Assembly: GCA_025916675.1 (NCBI GenBank)
Contig: CP098402.1
Span: forward strand, 2,041,205 to 2,105,204
DNA length: 64,000 nucleotides
From: Phycisphaera sp.
GTDB lineage: Bacteria; Planctomycetota; Phycisphaerae; Phycisphaerales; UBA1924
Direction of reading: 5' to 3'
Position numbers and translations under genes: made by a program. Shown here in pieces: positions 17,140 through 25,766 of this stretch. Below the pieces are notes generated by a model. The model saw only the letters and a program-made list of their open reading frames with translations. It did not search any database and was not told the DNA's origin. Position 1 is the first letter of the stretch; every line of letters begins with the position of its first letter.

Positions 17140-18743
17140 GCCATGGCCGGCGTCGGTGCCGCGACCTCTTCGGGTGTGGGCCCGTGGCTCGTGCCCTCGA
17201 TGTCGGTCGCGGGCAAACCAAGAAACTCGGCTGCTGACTTCGCCGCCGTCACGCCGCTCATCAGCACCATGGGGACACCCGGCCCGGGGTTGGTGCTGCC
17301 GCCGGCCAGGAACAAGCCCGGGATCTTCGACGAATTGCGGGGCTTGAACCCGCCCGCGAGCCGGCCGTGCGAGGCCAGGCCGTAGATCGCCCCACCCTCG
17401 GCGTTGTACATCCGTTCGATGCCGGTCGGAGTGAGCGAGCGTTCGACGACGATGTGCTCCTGGATGTCCTCCATCTGGAAGCGGGCCAGTTTGTCCATGA
17501 CCACGGGCCGGTAGTGCTCGAGCATCCCGCCCGGCTCGTTCCACTCGTGGCCCGGACGCAGATAGGGAGTGTGGATGAGGATGTAGAGCGCTTCGCCCCC
17601 GGGCGGGGCCTGGTCGGGGTCGGTCCGCGATGGCGCGGCGATGTACAGCGTCGGGTCGCGGGCCGGCACGCCCCGCGTGTAGATATCGTCAAACTCCTCG
17701 TGGGAGTCCTTGCTGAAGAGGAAGTTGTGGTGTGCGAGGTGCTCGTACTGGCGGTCGAGGCCAAGGTACAGCACGACGCCGCTGCACGCGGGCGTGTGCG
17801 TGCGAGCGATCTGGTGTTGCACATTCCGGGCTTGGTCGGTCTTGATGAGGTCGCGATAGGTCCGCTGCACGTCGCAGTTCGAGACCACGGCGTCGGCCGC
17901 GATGGTCCTTCCGTCGGCCAGCCGGATGCCGGTGGCTCGCCCACCCTCGGTGAGGATCTCCTCGACGGACACCCCGACAAGAACCTCGACACCAAGATCC
18001 GTCGCAAGCCGTTCGAGTGTTTGCGCAACCTTGCGCGTGCCGCCCATGGCGTACCAGCAGCCCTGATCCACCTGGGCCGAGGCGATCATCGTGAGGATGG
18101 CCGGTGCCAGGAACGGGCTCGACCCGACATATTGCAAGAAGTGCTCGGCGATCTGCCTCGCGTGCGGCTCGCGCAGGTGCTTCTGGATCGTGGCGGCCAC
18201 CGTCGAGTGCAGCCGCATCGCCAGGGCGTCGCCCATGACCTGCTTGTCCATCGCGGGCGACTGTCGCATCACGTCACGGATGCCGCCGACGTCCTTGTAG
18301 AAGAACACGTTGCGGCTGAGCCGGTTCATCCGGCGGCTGTACTCGATCAGCTTCCGCCAACCGGCTCCGGCACCAGTTCCGGGGACCTTGGCCTCGAGCT
18401 CGCGCGCCATGGCATCAACGCTCTCGCATAAATCAATGCTGATCCCGTCCTCGAAGAAGCAACGCCACTGCGGGTCGAGGCGGACGAGGTCGATCAGGTC
18501 GGGCACCCGCCGCTCCGCGCGCCGGATGATGCCGCAGAGGACCTCGGGCAGGGTCAGGATCGTGGGCCCCATGTCGAAGGTATAGCCCTTCTCGGTGAGC
18601 ACGTTCATCTTGCCGCCGAGGTGGTCGTTGGCTTCGACGAGGGTGACCTGCGTACCCCGCCCACGGAGCTCGACCGCTGCCGCAAGGCCCGCGAGCCCGC
18701 CACCAACAACGACCACATGTTTTGGACTACTCCCGCCTTCCAT
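17136..18743 (-). CDS. CrtI/CrtN/CrtP-family carotenoid desaturase or oxidase
   Basis: This 535-residue FAD-dependent oxidoreductase has the dinucleotide-binding VVVVGGGLAGLAAAVELR, the family block KGYTFDMGPTILTLPEVL and the C-terminal FAD-contacting FLAGGSTNPGPGVPMVLMSG. The ATG at 18743 has AGGAG seven bases upstream; a GTG at 18764 overlapping the previous stop is an alternative. Being next to the aldehyde dehydrogenase, it may be the CrtP-type terminal-methyl oxidase, with the paralogue at 20183 acting as desaturase, but this division of labour is a guess. Its stop overlaps the acyltransferase start by 4 bases. Confidence 0.85.
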   Translation of the reverse strand: MEGGSSPKHVVVVGGGLAGLAAAVELRGRGTQVTLVEANDHLGGKMNVLTEKGYTFDMGPTILTLPEVLCGIIRRAERRVPDLIDLVRLDPQWRCFFEDGISIDLCESVDAMARELEAKVPGTGAGAGWRKLIEYSRRMNRLSRNVFFYKDVGGIRDVMRQSPAMDKQVMGDALAMRLHSTVAATIQKHLREPHARQIAEHFLQYVGSSPFLAPAILTMIASAQVDQGCWYAMGGTRKVAQTLERLATDLGVEVLVGVSVEEILTEGGRATGIRLADGRTIAADAVVSNCDVQRTYRDLIKTDQARNVQHQIARTHTPACSGVVLYLGLDRQYEHLAHHNFLFSKDSHEEFDDIYTRGVPARDPTLYIAAPSRTDPDQAPPGGEALYILIHTPYLRPGHEWNEPGGMLEHYRPVVMDKLARFQMEDIQEHIVVERSLTPTGIERMYNAEGGAIYGLASHGRLAGGFKPRNSSKIPGLFLAGGSTNPGPGVPMVLMSGVTAAKSAAEFLGLPATDIEGTSHGPTPEEVAAPTPAMA

Positions 18744-18760
18744 GGGCACGCTCCTGCGAC

Positions 18761-20098
18761 TCACCTGCTATACCGCCAACGCACGAATCGCTCGATGTTC
18801 CGCTGCACCCGCTGGCTCGGCTCCTCGGTGGGGAGTCGTAGCTTCCGGCTCGTCTTAGAGACGAACTGGGGCCTTGTCATTGCCAGCAACCCTAGCTCTC
18901 CCCTGGAGACCCCCCAGCCGCTGGGCCCCCGGCCCGCCAGGCTGGCACCGGGGTGGGCCGTCGGGACCATGCAATCGTTGATCGTGATAAATCCCGAGCC
19001 GATCTCCCGGGCGATTGTCTGCGCTTCGGCCGGTGAATTGGTAAAGATCGACGTTGCCAGGGCCTTGTTCGAGAGCCCGGCAAGCGAGAGCGTCTCGGAA
19101 CGGCTCCCCGATCGCAGCACCGCGATCGCGGGCCCAAAATGGTCGCTCGAAGCAACATCGGCATCGGCCGGACAATCCAGGATCGCCGTCGGTGCGAATC
19201 CAGTGCTTGAATCCAGGTCGCTGGAAACGACCCCGGCCCCCATCGCTCGCCCCTGCTCGACGAGCGATCTGCAATGCTGGGCTTCGGAGCCACGAACAAG
19301 CCGGCACCGGGCCTGCTGTTCGAACTTCTTTGTGAATGCGTCGATGAACTGTTTGTACGCCCCATCCTCGACGATCACCCGCCTCGGTGCCATGCAGCTC
19401 TGTCCCGAGTTGAGCGCCAACGCGAAGTAGATCGAGTCGGCGGCAAGCCCGGCGTCTGCATCGCCGAGCACGATCGCCGAATCCGAGCCCGAGAGCTCCA
19501 GCGTGCTTGGCGTCAGCGAGCCGGCCAGCGCTCCGGCGATGTCGCGCCCGATGGCCGTCGACCCGGTAAAGACAACGTGGTCGAACGTGCCCCGCTCCAG
19601 CATTTCCCGTCCCGCTTCGCGGGTGGCGTCGGTCCAGTCGAGCCGCGACGCGTCGAGCCCCGCATCCCGAGCGAGTTCGAGCAGCGCGAGCTGGCAGCGA
19701 GGGGATCGCTCGCTGGGCTTGACGGTCACGTTGTTTCCCGCGGCGATCGCCTGCACAAGCTGGATGCCCAGGAGCTGATACGGATAATTCCAGGTTGCGA
19801 TGATCGCGACATGACCGAGCGGTGCCCTTCGGACGGTCACGCGTTGTCCGAAACGCCAGACCCCACCGTGGCCGATACGCTTGGTTCTCAAGATGCGCTT
19901 TGTCCGCCTCTCATGCCACACGCAGGCGTCCAGCAGCGGTACGATGTCCGACATGAGGACTTCGAAGCCTGGACGGTCGAGTTCTTCCGTACACTCCCGA
20001 ACGAGTCTTGGTACTTCCCCGACAATGGATCGCCTCCATCGCCGAATCCAGGCGATGTCATATCGTGACGGCGTCTTCTCGAAGCTGTCGTGGTTCAC
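18761..20098 (-). CDS. Aldehyde dehydrogenase, probably carotenoid-aldehyde specific
   Basis: The 445-residue protein has the ALDH signatures: IIATWNYPYQLL with the oxyanion Asn (104), VVFTGSTAIGRDIA for cofactor binding, the catalytic Glu (201) in LELSGSDSAIV and the catalytic Cys (235) in NSGQSCMAPRRV. It would oxidise a carotenoid aldehyde to the acid, as AldH does in staphyloxanthin synthesis. Family members usually read LELGGK at the Glu; LELSGSD is a variant. The start is GTG. It is the first gene of the leftward carotenoid operon. Confidence 0.85.
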   Translation of the reverse strand: MNHDSFEKTPSRYDIAWIRRWRRSIVGEVPRLVRECTEELDRPGFEVLMSDIVPLLDACVWHERRTKRILRTKRIGHGGVWRFGQRVTVRRAPLGHVAIIATWNYPYQLLGIQLVQAIAAGNNVTVKPSERSPRCQLALLELARDAGLDASRLDWTDATREAGREMLERGTFDHVVFTGSTAIGRDIAGALAGSLTPSTLELSGSDSAIVLGDADAGLAADSIYFALALNSGQSCMAPRRVIVEDGAYKQFIDAFTKKFEQQARCRLVRGSEAQHCRSLVEQGRAMGAGVVSSDLDSSTGFAPTAILDCPADADVASSDHFGPAIAVLRSGSRSETLSLAGLSNKALATSIFTNSPAEAQTIAREIGSGFITINDCMVPTAHPGASLAGRGPSGWGVSRGELGLLAMTRPQFVSKTSRKLRLPTEEPSQRVQRNIERFVRWRYSR

Positions 20099-20182
20099 GA
20101 GCGGGCAGATTCTAGTGGCCGAGACTTAAAGAATCGCTCTCGAAGAGAGCAGCGTACGATTGAGCGCTAGGGACCTTAAACG
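20099..20182. promoter_or_regulatory. Divergent control region of the carotenoid operons
   Basis: These 84 bases separate the leftward operon (aldehyde dehydrogenase to GT-Idi) from the rightward one (CrtN-like, synthase), so they must hold promoters for both. A perfect inverted repeat GCTCTC-GAA-GAGAGC at 20136-20150 is a candidate operator. I could not identify convincing -35/-10 pairs. Confidence 0.5.
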
Positions 20183-21739
20183 ATGAAAACACCAAAGATC
20201 GCCGTCATTGGTGCCGGCCCCGGCGGTCTGGCCACAGCCGTCCTGCTCGCGGGGCAGGGCCTGGATGTCACGATCTACGAGTCCCAGCCCGACATTGGCG
20301 GACGCACCGGACGCGTCACGACAGGCGACTTCGCGTTCGACCTCGGCCCAACTTTCTTCTTGATGCCGTACGTCTTGCAGGAGATTTTCACTGCCGTCGG
20401 CAAAGATTTAAACGACTACGTTGACCTGCGGCGTCTCGATCCGATGTACCGGCTCTTGATCGGGCAGCAGGATGGCCCAGACATCACGATCGACGCCACG
20501 CAGGACACCGGGCGCATGGCGGCCCAACTTGGCGTCCTCCATCCGGACGACGGCCTGGCCTTCGAGTCGTTTGTTGTTCACAACCGCCGAAAGCTGAACG
20601 CCGCCGAGCCGATCCTCCGCCGCCCAATCCGCTCGTTCCGGGACCTCATCCGGGCCGACGCCGCCCGGGTCTTGCCGGTCTTGAAGCCAACCGAGACCGT
20701 CGATTCGCTGAGTTCGAAGTACTTCAAGCACCCCGCATCCAAGATCGCCGTCGGCTTCCAGAGCAAGTACCTGGGCATGAGCCCGTACGACTGCCCCAGC
20801 CTGTTCACCATCCTGCCCTTCATCGAGTACGAGTACGGCGTCTGGCACCCCATCGGTGGGTGCCACGCGCTCATGAAAGCCCTGGCGCAGGTTTTCACGG
20901 AACTCGGCGGCACCATCCGCACCAACACGCCCGTCGACGGCGTTCGCGTCGAGCGCGGCCGCGTCACCGGCCTCGACTTGGGTGATCGCGTCGTGCACTA
21001 CGACCATGCGGTGATCAACGCTGACGCGACATGGGCTCTCAAGAACCTCTTCCCCGAGTCGATCCGCGGCAAGACGACCGATGCCTCGCTCGACCGCAAG
21101 AAGTACTCGTGTTCGACATACATGATGTACCTGGGCGTCGAGGGCAGCGTCGACCTTCCACACCACACCATCCGCACGGCACCGGACTACAGGGGCAACC
21201 TGGAAGACATCGGCCGCCGCGAAGGGACCGGCGGGTCACTGACCCAAGACCCGAGTTTCTACGTATGCAACCCCAGCGTCACCGATCCGACGCTCGCACC
21301 GGCTGGCCATAGCTCGCTCTATATACTTATGCCAACACCAAACACGCGAGCCGCGATTGATTGGAAGGCCGAGGCTCCTGTCTGCCGTGGTCGGCTCCTC
21401 GAACGCATGCGTACGCTGCTCGGCGTCGATCTCACCGATCGAATCCACGAAGAACGCACCCTGACACCCGATGATTGGGCGAGCCACAACATCAACTTCG
21501 GCGCCACGTTCAATCTCTCCCACTCTCTCGACCAGATGCTCCACAAGCGACCGCAGCATCGCGTCCCGTTCGCCGATGGAGCCTGGCTCGTCGGCGGCGG
21601 CACCCATCCGGGCTCGGGCCTGCCCGTGATCTTCCTCTCGGCCCAGATTACCTCGAATCTCGTGCTCAAGGATCTCGGTGTCCGGTCCCAGCCTGGACGG
21701 CGGGCCACCGAACGAGCGTTGGCGGAGACTGCGGTATGA
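20183..21739 (+). CDS. crtN: CrtN-family carotenoid (dehydrosqualene) desaturase
   Basis: This 518-residue FAD enzyme of the phytoene-desaturase family has IAVIGAGPGGLATAVLLAGQ at the N-terminus, the block DFAFDLGPTFFLMPYV and the C-terminal WLVGGGTHPGSGLPVIFLSA. It would introduce double bases into the C30 backbone made by the coupled synthase, giving the coloured polyene. It overlaps that synthase by ATGA. It is only distantly similar to the paralogue at 17136-18743. CrtN versus squalene-forming HpnE function cannot be settled by eye. Confidence 0.85.
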   Translation: MKTPKIAVIGAGPGGLATAVLLAGQGLDVTIYESQPDIGGRTGRVTTGDFAFDLGPTFFLMPYVLQEIFTAVGKDLNDYVDLRRLDPMYRLLIGQQDGPDITIDATQDTGRMAAQLGVLHPDDGLAFESFVVHNRRKLNAAEPILRRPIRSFRDLIRADAARVLPVLKPTETVDSLSSKYFKHPASKIAVGFQSKYLGMSPYDCPSLFTILPFIEYEYGVWHPIGGCHALMKALAQVFTELGGTIRTNTPVDGVRVERGRVTGLDLGDRVVHYDHAVINADATWALKNLFPESIRGKTTDASLDRKKYSCSTYMMYLGVEGSVDLPHHTIRTAPDYRGNLEDIGRREGTGGSLTQDPSFYVCNPSVTDPTLAPAGHSSLYILMPTPNTRAAIDWKAEAPVCRGRLLERMRTLLGVDLTDRIHEERTLTPDDWASHNINFGATFNLSHSLDQMLHKRPQHRVPFADGAWLVGGGTHPGSGLPVIFLSAQITSNLVLKDLGVRSQPGRRATERALAETAV

Positions 21740-22680
21740 AACCCATCAACGAACTCCTTGGACAAACAAGCCGGACGTTCGCCCTGTCGATCCCGTTCCT
21801 GCCGGCGGAGTTGCAGCGATCGGTTACCGTGGCGTATCTGCTCTTCCGAATCGCCGACACCGTCGAGGATGAGTTCCGGGGATCAACCCAGGAGCGTGCC
21901 TTGGCACTCGGAGCAATCGCCGATCGCTTCGCGGCATCGAGCGATGTCTTGTCCGAGACAATCGGCGACCTGCTCAGCGACCAGCCCCCCATCCAGGACA
22001 GCGGCTACGCCACCCTTCTGAGCAACACCCGTGTGGTGCTTGACGAGTATGGTCGTCTCGACGCTGCCCACCAGAAGATCATCGCCGAACACCTGTCGAG
22101 AACGGCCCGAGGCATGGCCCGATTCCTCGACCGTGATCTGTCGGAAGCGGGGGTTGATGATCTCCGAGGGTACTGCTACATCGTGGCGGGCATCGTCGGA
22201 GAGATGTGCTCGGCACTGTTCGTCGCTTACCAGCCAGAACTCGCAGCCGTACGCGCACCGCTGAAGAACAGTTCCGCGGCGTTCGGCGAGGGCCTGCAAC
22301 TCGTCAACATCATCCGAGATGCTGACGACGATCTCCACGCCGGCCGGTGCTATCTACCGAAGTGCGTCGATCGCAACGAGCTCATTGCCCTGGCCCGCGA
22401 AGACCTGGAGACCGCCGCGGCGTACGTCGAAACTCTCGAACGCGCCTCCGCACACCCTGGCATCGTGGCATTCAACACCTTCAACGCGGCCCTGGCCCAC
22501 CAAACGCTGCGTGCCGTCGAACAGGATGGGGTCGGTGCCAAAGTTTCGAGAGAGCGCGTCATAGAGTTGAATGAGGCAATCCAGAATCGCGTCCGGACTG
22601 GGACCCCGCTCGCCTCCCTCGCGGTGGCCGAGCCGATCGCCAATGCGGCCCATGTGAGGGCAACACCGGGTCCCAGTTGA
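21736..22680 (+). CDS. Squalene/phytoene synthase family protein (dehydrosqualene or squalene synthase)
   Basis: The 314-residue protein has both aspartate-rich motifs that bind prenyl diphosphates: DTVED at residues 41-45 and NIIRDADDD at about 193-201, with the characteristic GRCYLP just after. The family condenses two prenyl diphosphates head to head; in a C30 carotenoid locus the substrate would be farnesyl diphosphate, giving squalene or dehydrosqualene (CrtM/HpnD-like). The start overlaps the desaturase stop (ATGA). A C40 phytoene synthase remains possible, because chain length cannot be read from the motifs. Confidence 0.87.
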   Translation: MKPINELLGQTSRTFALSIPFLPAELQRSVTVAYLLFRIADTVEDEFRGSTQERALALGAIADRFAASSDVLSETIGDLLSDQPPIQDSGYATLLSNTRVVLDEYGRLDAAHQKIIAEHLSRTARGMARFLDRDLSEAGVDDLRGYCYIVAGIVGEMCSALFVAYQPELAAVRAPLKNSSAAFGEGLQLVNIIRDADDDLHAGRCYLPKCVDRNELIALAREDLETAAAYVETLERASAHPGIVAFNTFNAALAHQTLRAVEQDGVGAKVSRERVIELNEAIQNRVRTGTPLASLAVAEPIANAAHVRATPGPS

Positions 22681-22814
22681 CCAGTAAGGCGCGACGCTGG
22701 CCTAGAGACTCGCTAGAATCAAACGCAGAGACAACCGGAGCGGCATGCTTTAGCCTCTTCCTGCCAGTCGACAAGCGGTGCAAATAATTGCGCCACAACG
22801 ACTTGCGGCGTTTC

Positions 22815-22886
22815 GCGGGTGTAGTTCAGTGGTAGAACGTCAGCTTCCCAAGCTGAATGTCGACGGTTCGATCCCGTTCACCCGCT
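22815..22886 (+). tRNA. tRNA-Gly (anticodon CCC)
   Basis: The sequence folds into a full cloverleaf: acceptor GCGGGTG pairs with CACCCGC, D stem GTTC/GAAC, anticodon stem TCAGC/GCTGA with loop TTCCCAA, and a T arm GACGG/CCGTT with loop TTCGATC (one G-U pair). The anticodon CCC reads GGG glycine codons. The discriminator base is T, as expected for tRNA-Gly. The 3' CCA is not encoded. Confidence 0.95.
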
Positions 22887-23000
22887 TTTAGTCAACCTAT
22901 GGGAAAATTGTCCCGGAAATGGGCTGAAACCCATGGTTACCTCCCCCTAATAACATGACCGGCAGGGTCCGGGTTCGGGCCGCCGCTGGAGGTTATCGGC

Positions 23001-23228
23001 ATGGAAACGATCATCGAGCAGATCATCGATAACGGCGGGGTGTTCTGGATCGTCGGCGGCACGATCGCGATTGTGGCCATCGTCTTCAGCATCCTGGGCA
23101 GCACCGTCAAGTCGGTCGCCCGCGAGAAGACCCGCCGCGAGATCGCGGCCTACATCGCAGAGGGCTCGATGACCCCCGAGCAGGGCGAGAAGCTGATGCG
23201 GGCCGCTCCAAAAGACGAGGACGACTGA
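23001..23228 (+). CDS. Small single-span membrane protein with SHOCT-like tail
   Basis: The 75-residue protein has one hydrophobic segment (VFWIVGGTIAIVAIVFSILG) followed by a charged helix ending REIAAYIAEGSMTPEQGEKL, which resembles the short C-terminal SHOCT-like motif. A GGAGG site precedes the ATG at good distance. It stands alone between the tRNA and the Q-rich protein gene. Function is unknown. Confidence 0.75.
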   Translation: METIIEQIIDNGGVFWIVGGTIAIVAIVFSILGSTVKSVAREKTRREIAAYIAEGSMTPEQGEKLMRAAPKDEDD

Positions 23229-23402
23229 GCGAGGCGGCTTCGAGCCGGCTGCTTCAGAACCAGCGATCGAGCCGGGTTTGCCCGGCCGTGTTGCGTTGGG
23301 CGGCCATGGTGTCCGTGGCCCGATAGGGTTGTTACCGTCGGACGCACCTGGCGGTGGGATCCGCCGTATAGCTCTTCGTGAGTATGGGCCCAAGCCCAGG
23401 GC

Positions 23403-25766
23403 ATGGCCATGAACCCATCAGATCAACAACCCGGTTCTGAAGCACCGCGAACGCGGCGGCTGGCATCCGCGATTGCTCGACGCTGGCGATTGGCCGGCAC
23501 GCTCTCACTATTGGGAAAATGTCTGGTGGGTGCCGGGGCGGCGGGTCTGGTCTTGGTGCTGTCGGCGCGAGGGCTCGGGCCTGCGACGTGGGCCATCTGG
23601 GCCGTCATCGCCCTCGCCCTGGCGGCGGGCGTGCTGGCAGCGGGGTGGGCCCTCTCACGCCGGCCTTCCTTGCGAGCCGCAGCCGCAGCCGCGGATCGGC
23701 ACGCGAAACTCAAGGACGTGTTGGTCAGTGCCTTGCTGCTGAGCAGCAGGGCGGATGACGAAGACCCGGGTTTTTCCGCGCTGGCCATCGCCCGAGCCGA
23801 GTCGGTCGCGCCGGATGTCAAGCCCACCGAGGTCGTGCCCGTGCGGCTGGGCAGGGCGTGGCTCGTGTGGCCGGCCCTCGTGGCCCTCGCGTGCACCGCC
23901 GCGGTGTTCGTCCCACCCTGGGGATACCAGCCAACGACCGAGGAGGCCAGCGTTGCCCTGGTCGACGAAGAGCAGGCCGAGCGTGCCCGACAGGGCATCG
24001 AGGATCTGGCAACCGCTCTCGAACAGCAAACCGCGGAAATGGACGGCCAGGGAAGCCAAGACCAGGACGAGCGGCTCGAACGACAACTCGAGCGTTTGCG
24101 AGAGATCGAGGAAGAACTAACCGCGGGCCAGCGCAAGCCCGAAGAAGCCGTGACCGAGGCAACGGCCGCGGCTACCGAGGCGGCCGAGGCGCTCGAAGAA
24201 GCCGCCCGCGAGCGGGAACTGGCCGACGAGGCGCTGCGTGATGCGCTCGCCAACCTTGACCCGACCGGTGACCGTGAACAACTGGACGAGGACTCGCTGC
24301 GTGGCGCCGCCGAGCGACTCGCCGAAGCGTTGGAGCGCGGCGACCTCGAACGTGCGGCGGAAGCGGCCGAGGAGTTGAGGCAGCGATCGCAGGATCCACA
24401 GGCCGGCGAGCAGGAACGCCGTGAGGCCGCGGAGCGGCTGCGCGAACTGGCCGAGAAGCTCGATCCACAAGCACCCACCGAAGCACAACCCCAAACCGGA
24501 CAAGCCGAGCAAACCGAACAAGGCGAGCAAGAGCCACCGACGCCCGGCGAGCCCACGGGGGGCGCATCAACCCAACCCGAAGACCAAGACCAGCAAATCC
24601 CTCCACCATCACAGACCGAGACTCGCGACGAACAGAGCGAGCAGCAGAACCAAGAAGAGCCTCCCGCCAGCGATCCCGCGTCGGCTGAAACCCAGGACAA
24701 CGGGGCCCAAGACAACCCCGAAGAACAACGCCGCGAACGAGAGGCCCAGCAGCGCGAGCGGGCCCAACGCGATGCCCAGGAACAACAGCGCGAGTTGGGC
24801 GAGTCGGTGCGCGAGGCCGCCGACGAGGTCGAACGCGGCCCAGAGCAACAGCAGGAGCAAGATCAGCAGTCGCGTGGGGGCCAGCCGCAAGAGCAACGCG
24901 AGGGCGAATCTGGAGAACAGCCTGGGCAGGAGCAGTCAGGACAAGAGCAAAGCGGGCAAGAACAGCGCGAGCAACAGGGCCAAGAACCAGGACAACAGCA
25001 AGGCCAACAGCAGGGCGAGGAGCCAAGCCAGGAGCAAGGGAAAGAGCCCCAGCCGGGGGCAGATCAAACCCAGGAGCAAACCCGGGAGCAAGGCCAGGAG
25101 CAGAGCGAGCGGCCCGGTGGTGAGCGGCCCGGCGATCAATCCGCAGAACAACCCGGCGAACAACAGGGCCAGCAAGAGCAAACCAGCGAACAAGGCCTGG
25201 CCGAGCGGCTGCGCGAATTGGCCGACCGCCCCGGTGACGCCCAGCGGCAGCAGGAGCAAGCCCAGGAACTCCGCGAGCGGGCCCGTGAAGTGTTCGAACG
25301 CATGTCCCCCCAAGAGCAGCAAGACCTGCTCGAACAGCTGCGCGAGCAGCAACAAGGCGGCCAGCCCGAGGGCGAGGATGGCGCCGGTTTATCGCCCTCG
25401 ATCGAAGGGGACGGCAACCCCTCACCACAGGGCGTCGGCGAGGGCGAGGGCGAGGCCAGTGGCGACCAGCCCCAATCGACCGATCCCTGGCAGCGGGAGC
25501 TGATGGACCTGCCCCCGCAAGAGGACGGGGCCGGCCAGGACGGCATGCGCACCGTCGCGGAGTGGTTCGGCGATGGCCGTGACGCACCGGGCGGGCAGGG
25601 CCGCACCGTCTCCGACGACGTGCGGCAAGCCGCGCGCGGAGCGCAAGAGGCCATCGAGCGTGAGCGTGTCCCGCAGCGACGCAGCGAGTTCATCCGCCGT
25701 GTCTTTGAGCGGTACGCCGAGCAGTTCGCCCGCGAAAAGCCCACTCAGGGTGGTGATGGCTCGTGA
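23403..25766 (+). CDS. Membrane-anchored, extremely Q/E-rich low-complexity protein
   Basis: The first ~175 residues contain hydrophobic segments (about 38-57, 60-82 and 152-172). After that comes a long charged coiled-coil-like region, and from about residue 355 to 615 a very biased stretch of Gln, Glu, Gly, Arg and Pro, with repeats such as GQEQSGQEQ and QQGQQQGEEP. The last ~150 residues are again more normal (LAERLRELADRPGDAQ, ARGAQEAIERERVPQRRSEF). The overall plan resembles the conserved low-complexity membrane proteins (DUF4175-like) known from other bacteria. Its stop overlaps the GTG start of the VWA gene (GTGA), so the two are coupled. Two in-frame ATGs (23403, 23409) are possible starts. 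Confidence 0.8.
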   Translation: MAMNPSDQQPGSEAPRTRRLASAIARRWRLAGTLSLLGKCLVGAGAAGLVLVLSARGLGPATWAIWAVIALALAAGVLAAGWALSRRPSLRAAAAAADRHAKLKDVLVSALLLSSRADDEDPGFSALAIARAESVAPDVKPTEVVPVRLGRAWLVWPALVALACTAAVFVPPWGYQPTTEEASVALVDEEQAERARQGIEDLATALEQQTAEMDGQGSQDQDERLERQLERLREIEEELTAGQRKPEEAVTEATAAATEAAEALEEAARERELADEALRDALANLDPTGDREQLDEDSLRGAAERLAEALERGDLERAAEAAEELRQRSQDPQAGEQERREAAERLRELAEKLDPQAPTEAQPQTGQAEQTEQGEQEPPTPGEPTGGASTQPEDQDQQIPPPSQTETRDEQSEQQNQEEPPASDPASAETQDNGAQDNPEEQRREREAQQRERAQRDAQEQQRELGESVREAADEVERGPEQQQEQDQQSRGGQPQEQREGESGEQPGQEQSGQEQSGQEQREQQGQEPGQQQGQQQGEEPSQEQGKEPQPGADQTQEQTREQGQEQSERPGGERPGDQSAEQPGEQQGQQEQTSEQGLAERLRELADRPGDAQRQQEQAQELRERAREVFERMSPQEQQDLLEQLREQQQGGQPEGEDGAGLSPSIEGDGNPSPQGVGEGEGEASGDQPQSTDPWQRELMDLPPQEDGAGQDGMRTVAEWFGDGRDAPGGQGRTVSDDVRQAARGAQEAIERERVPQRRSEFIRRVFERYAEQFAREKPTQGGDGS

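Noticed and set aside
22914-22935. Short ATGGG...CCCAT inverted repeat after tRNA-Gly as a terminator
   Set aside because: Only five base pairs and no T-tract; not convincing.
24900-25200. Repeated pattern resembling a CRISPR or tandem DNA repeat
   Set aside because: The repeats are short, imperfect and in frame; they encode the Gln/Glu-rich tract. There are no spacers.
24172-25587. 471-residue open frame antisense to the Q-rich protein gene
   Set aside because: Its Arg/Ala/Pro-rich composition is what CAG/GAG-type codons give on the opposite strand; no start site or domain.
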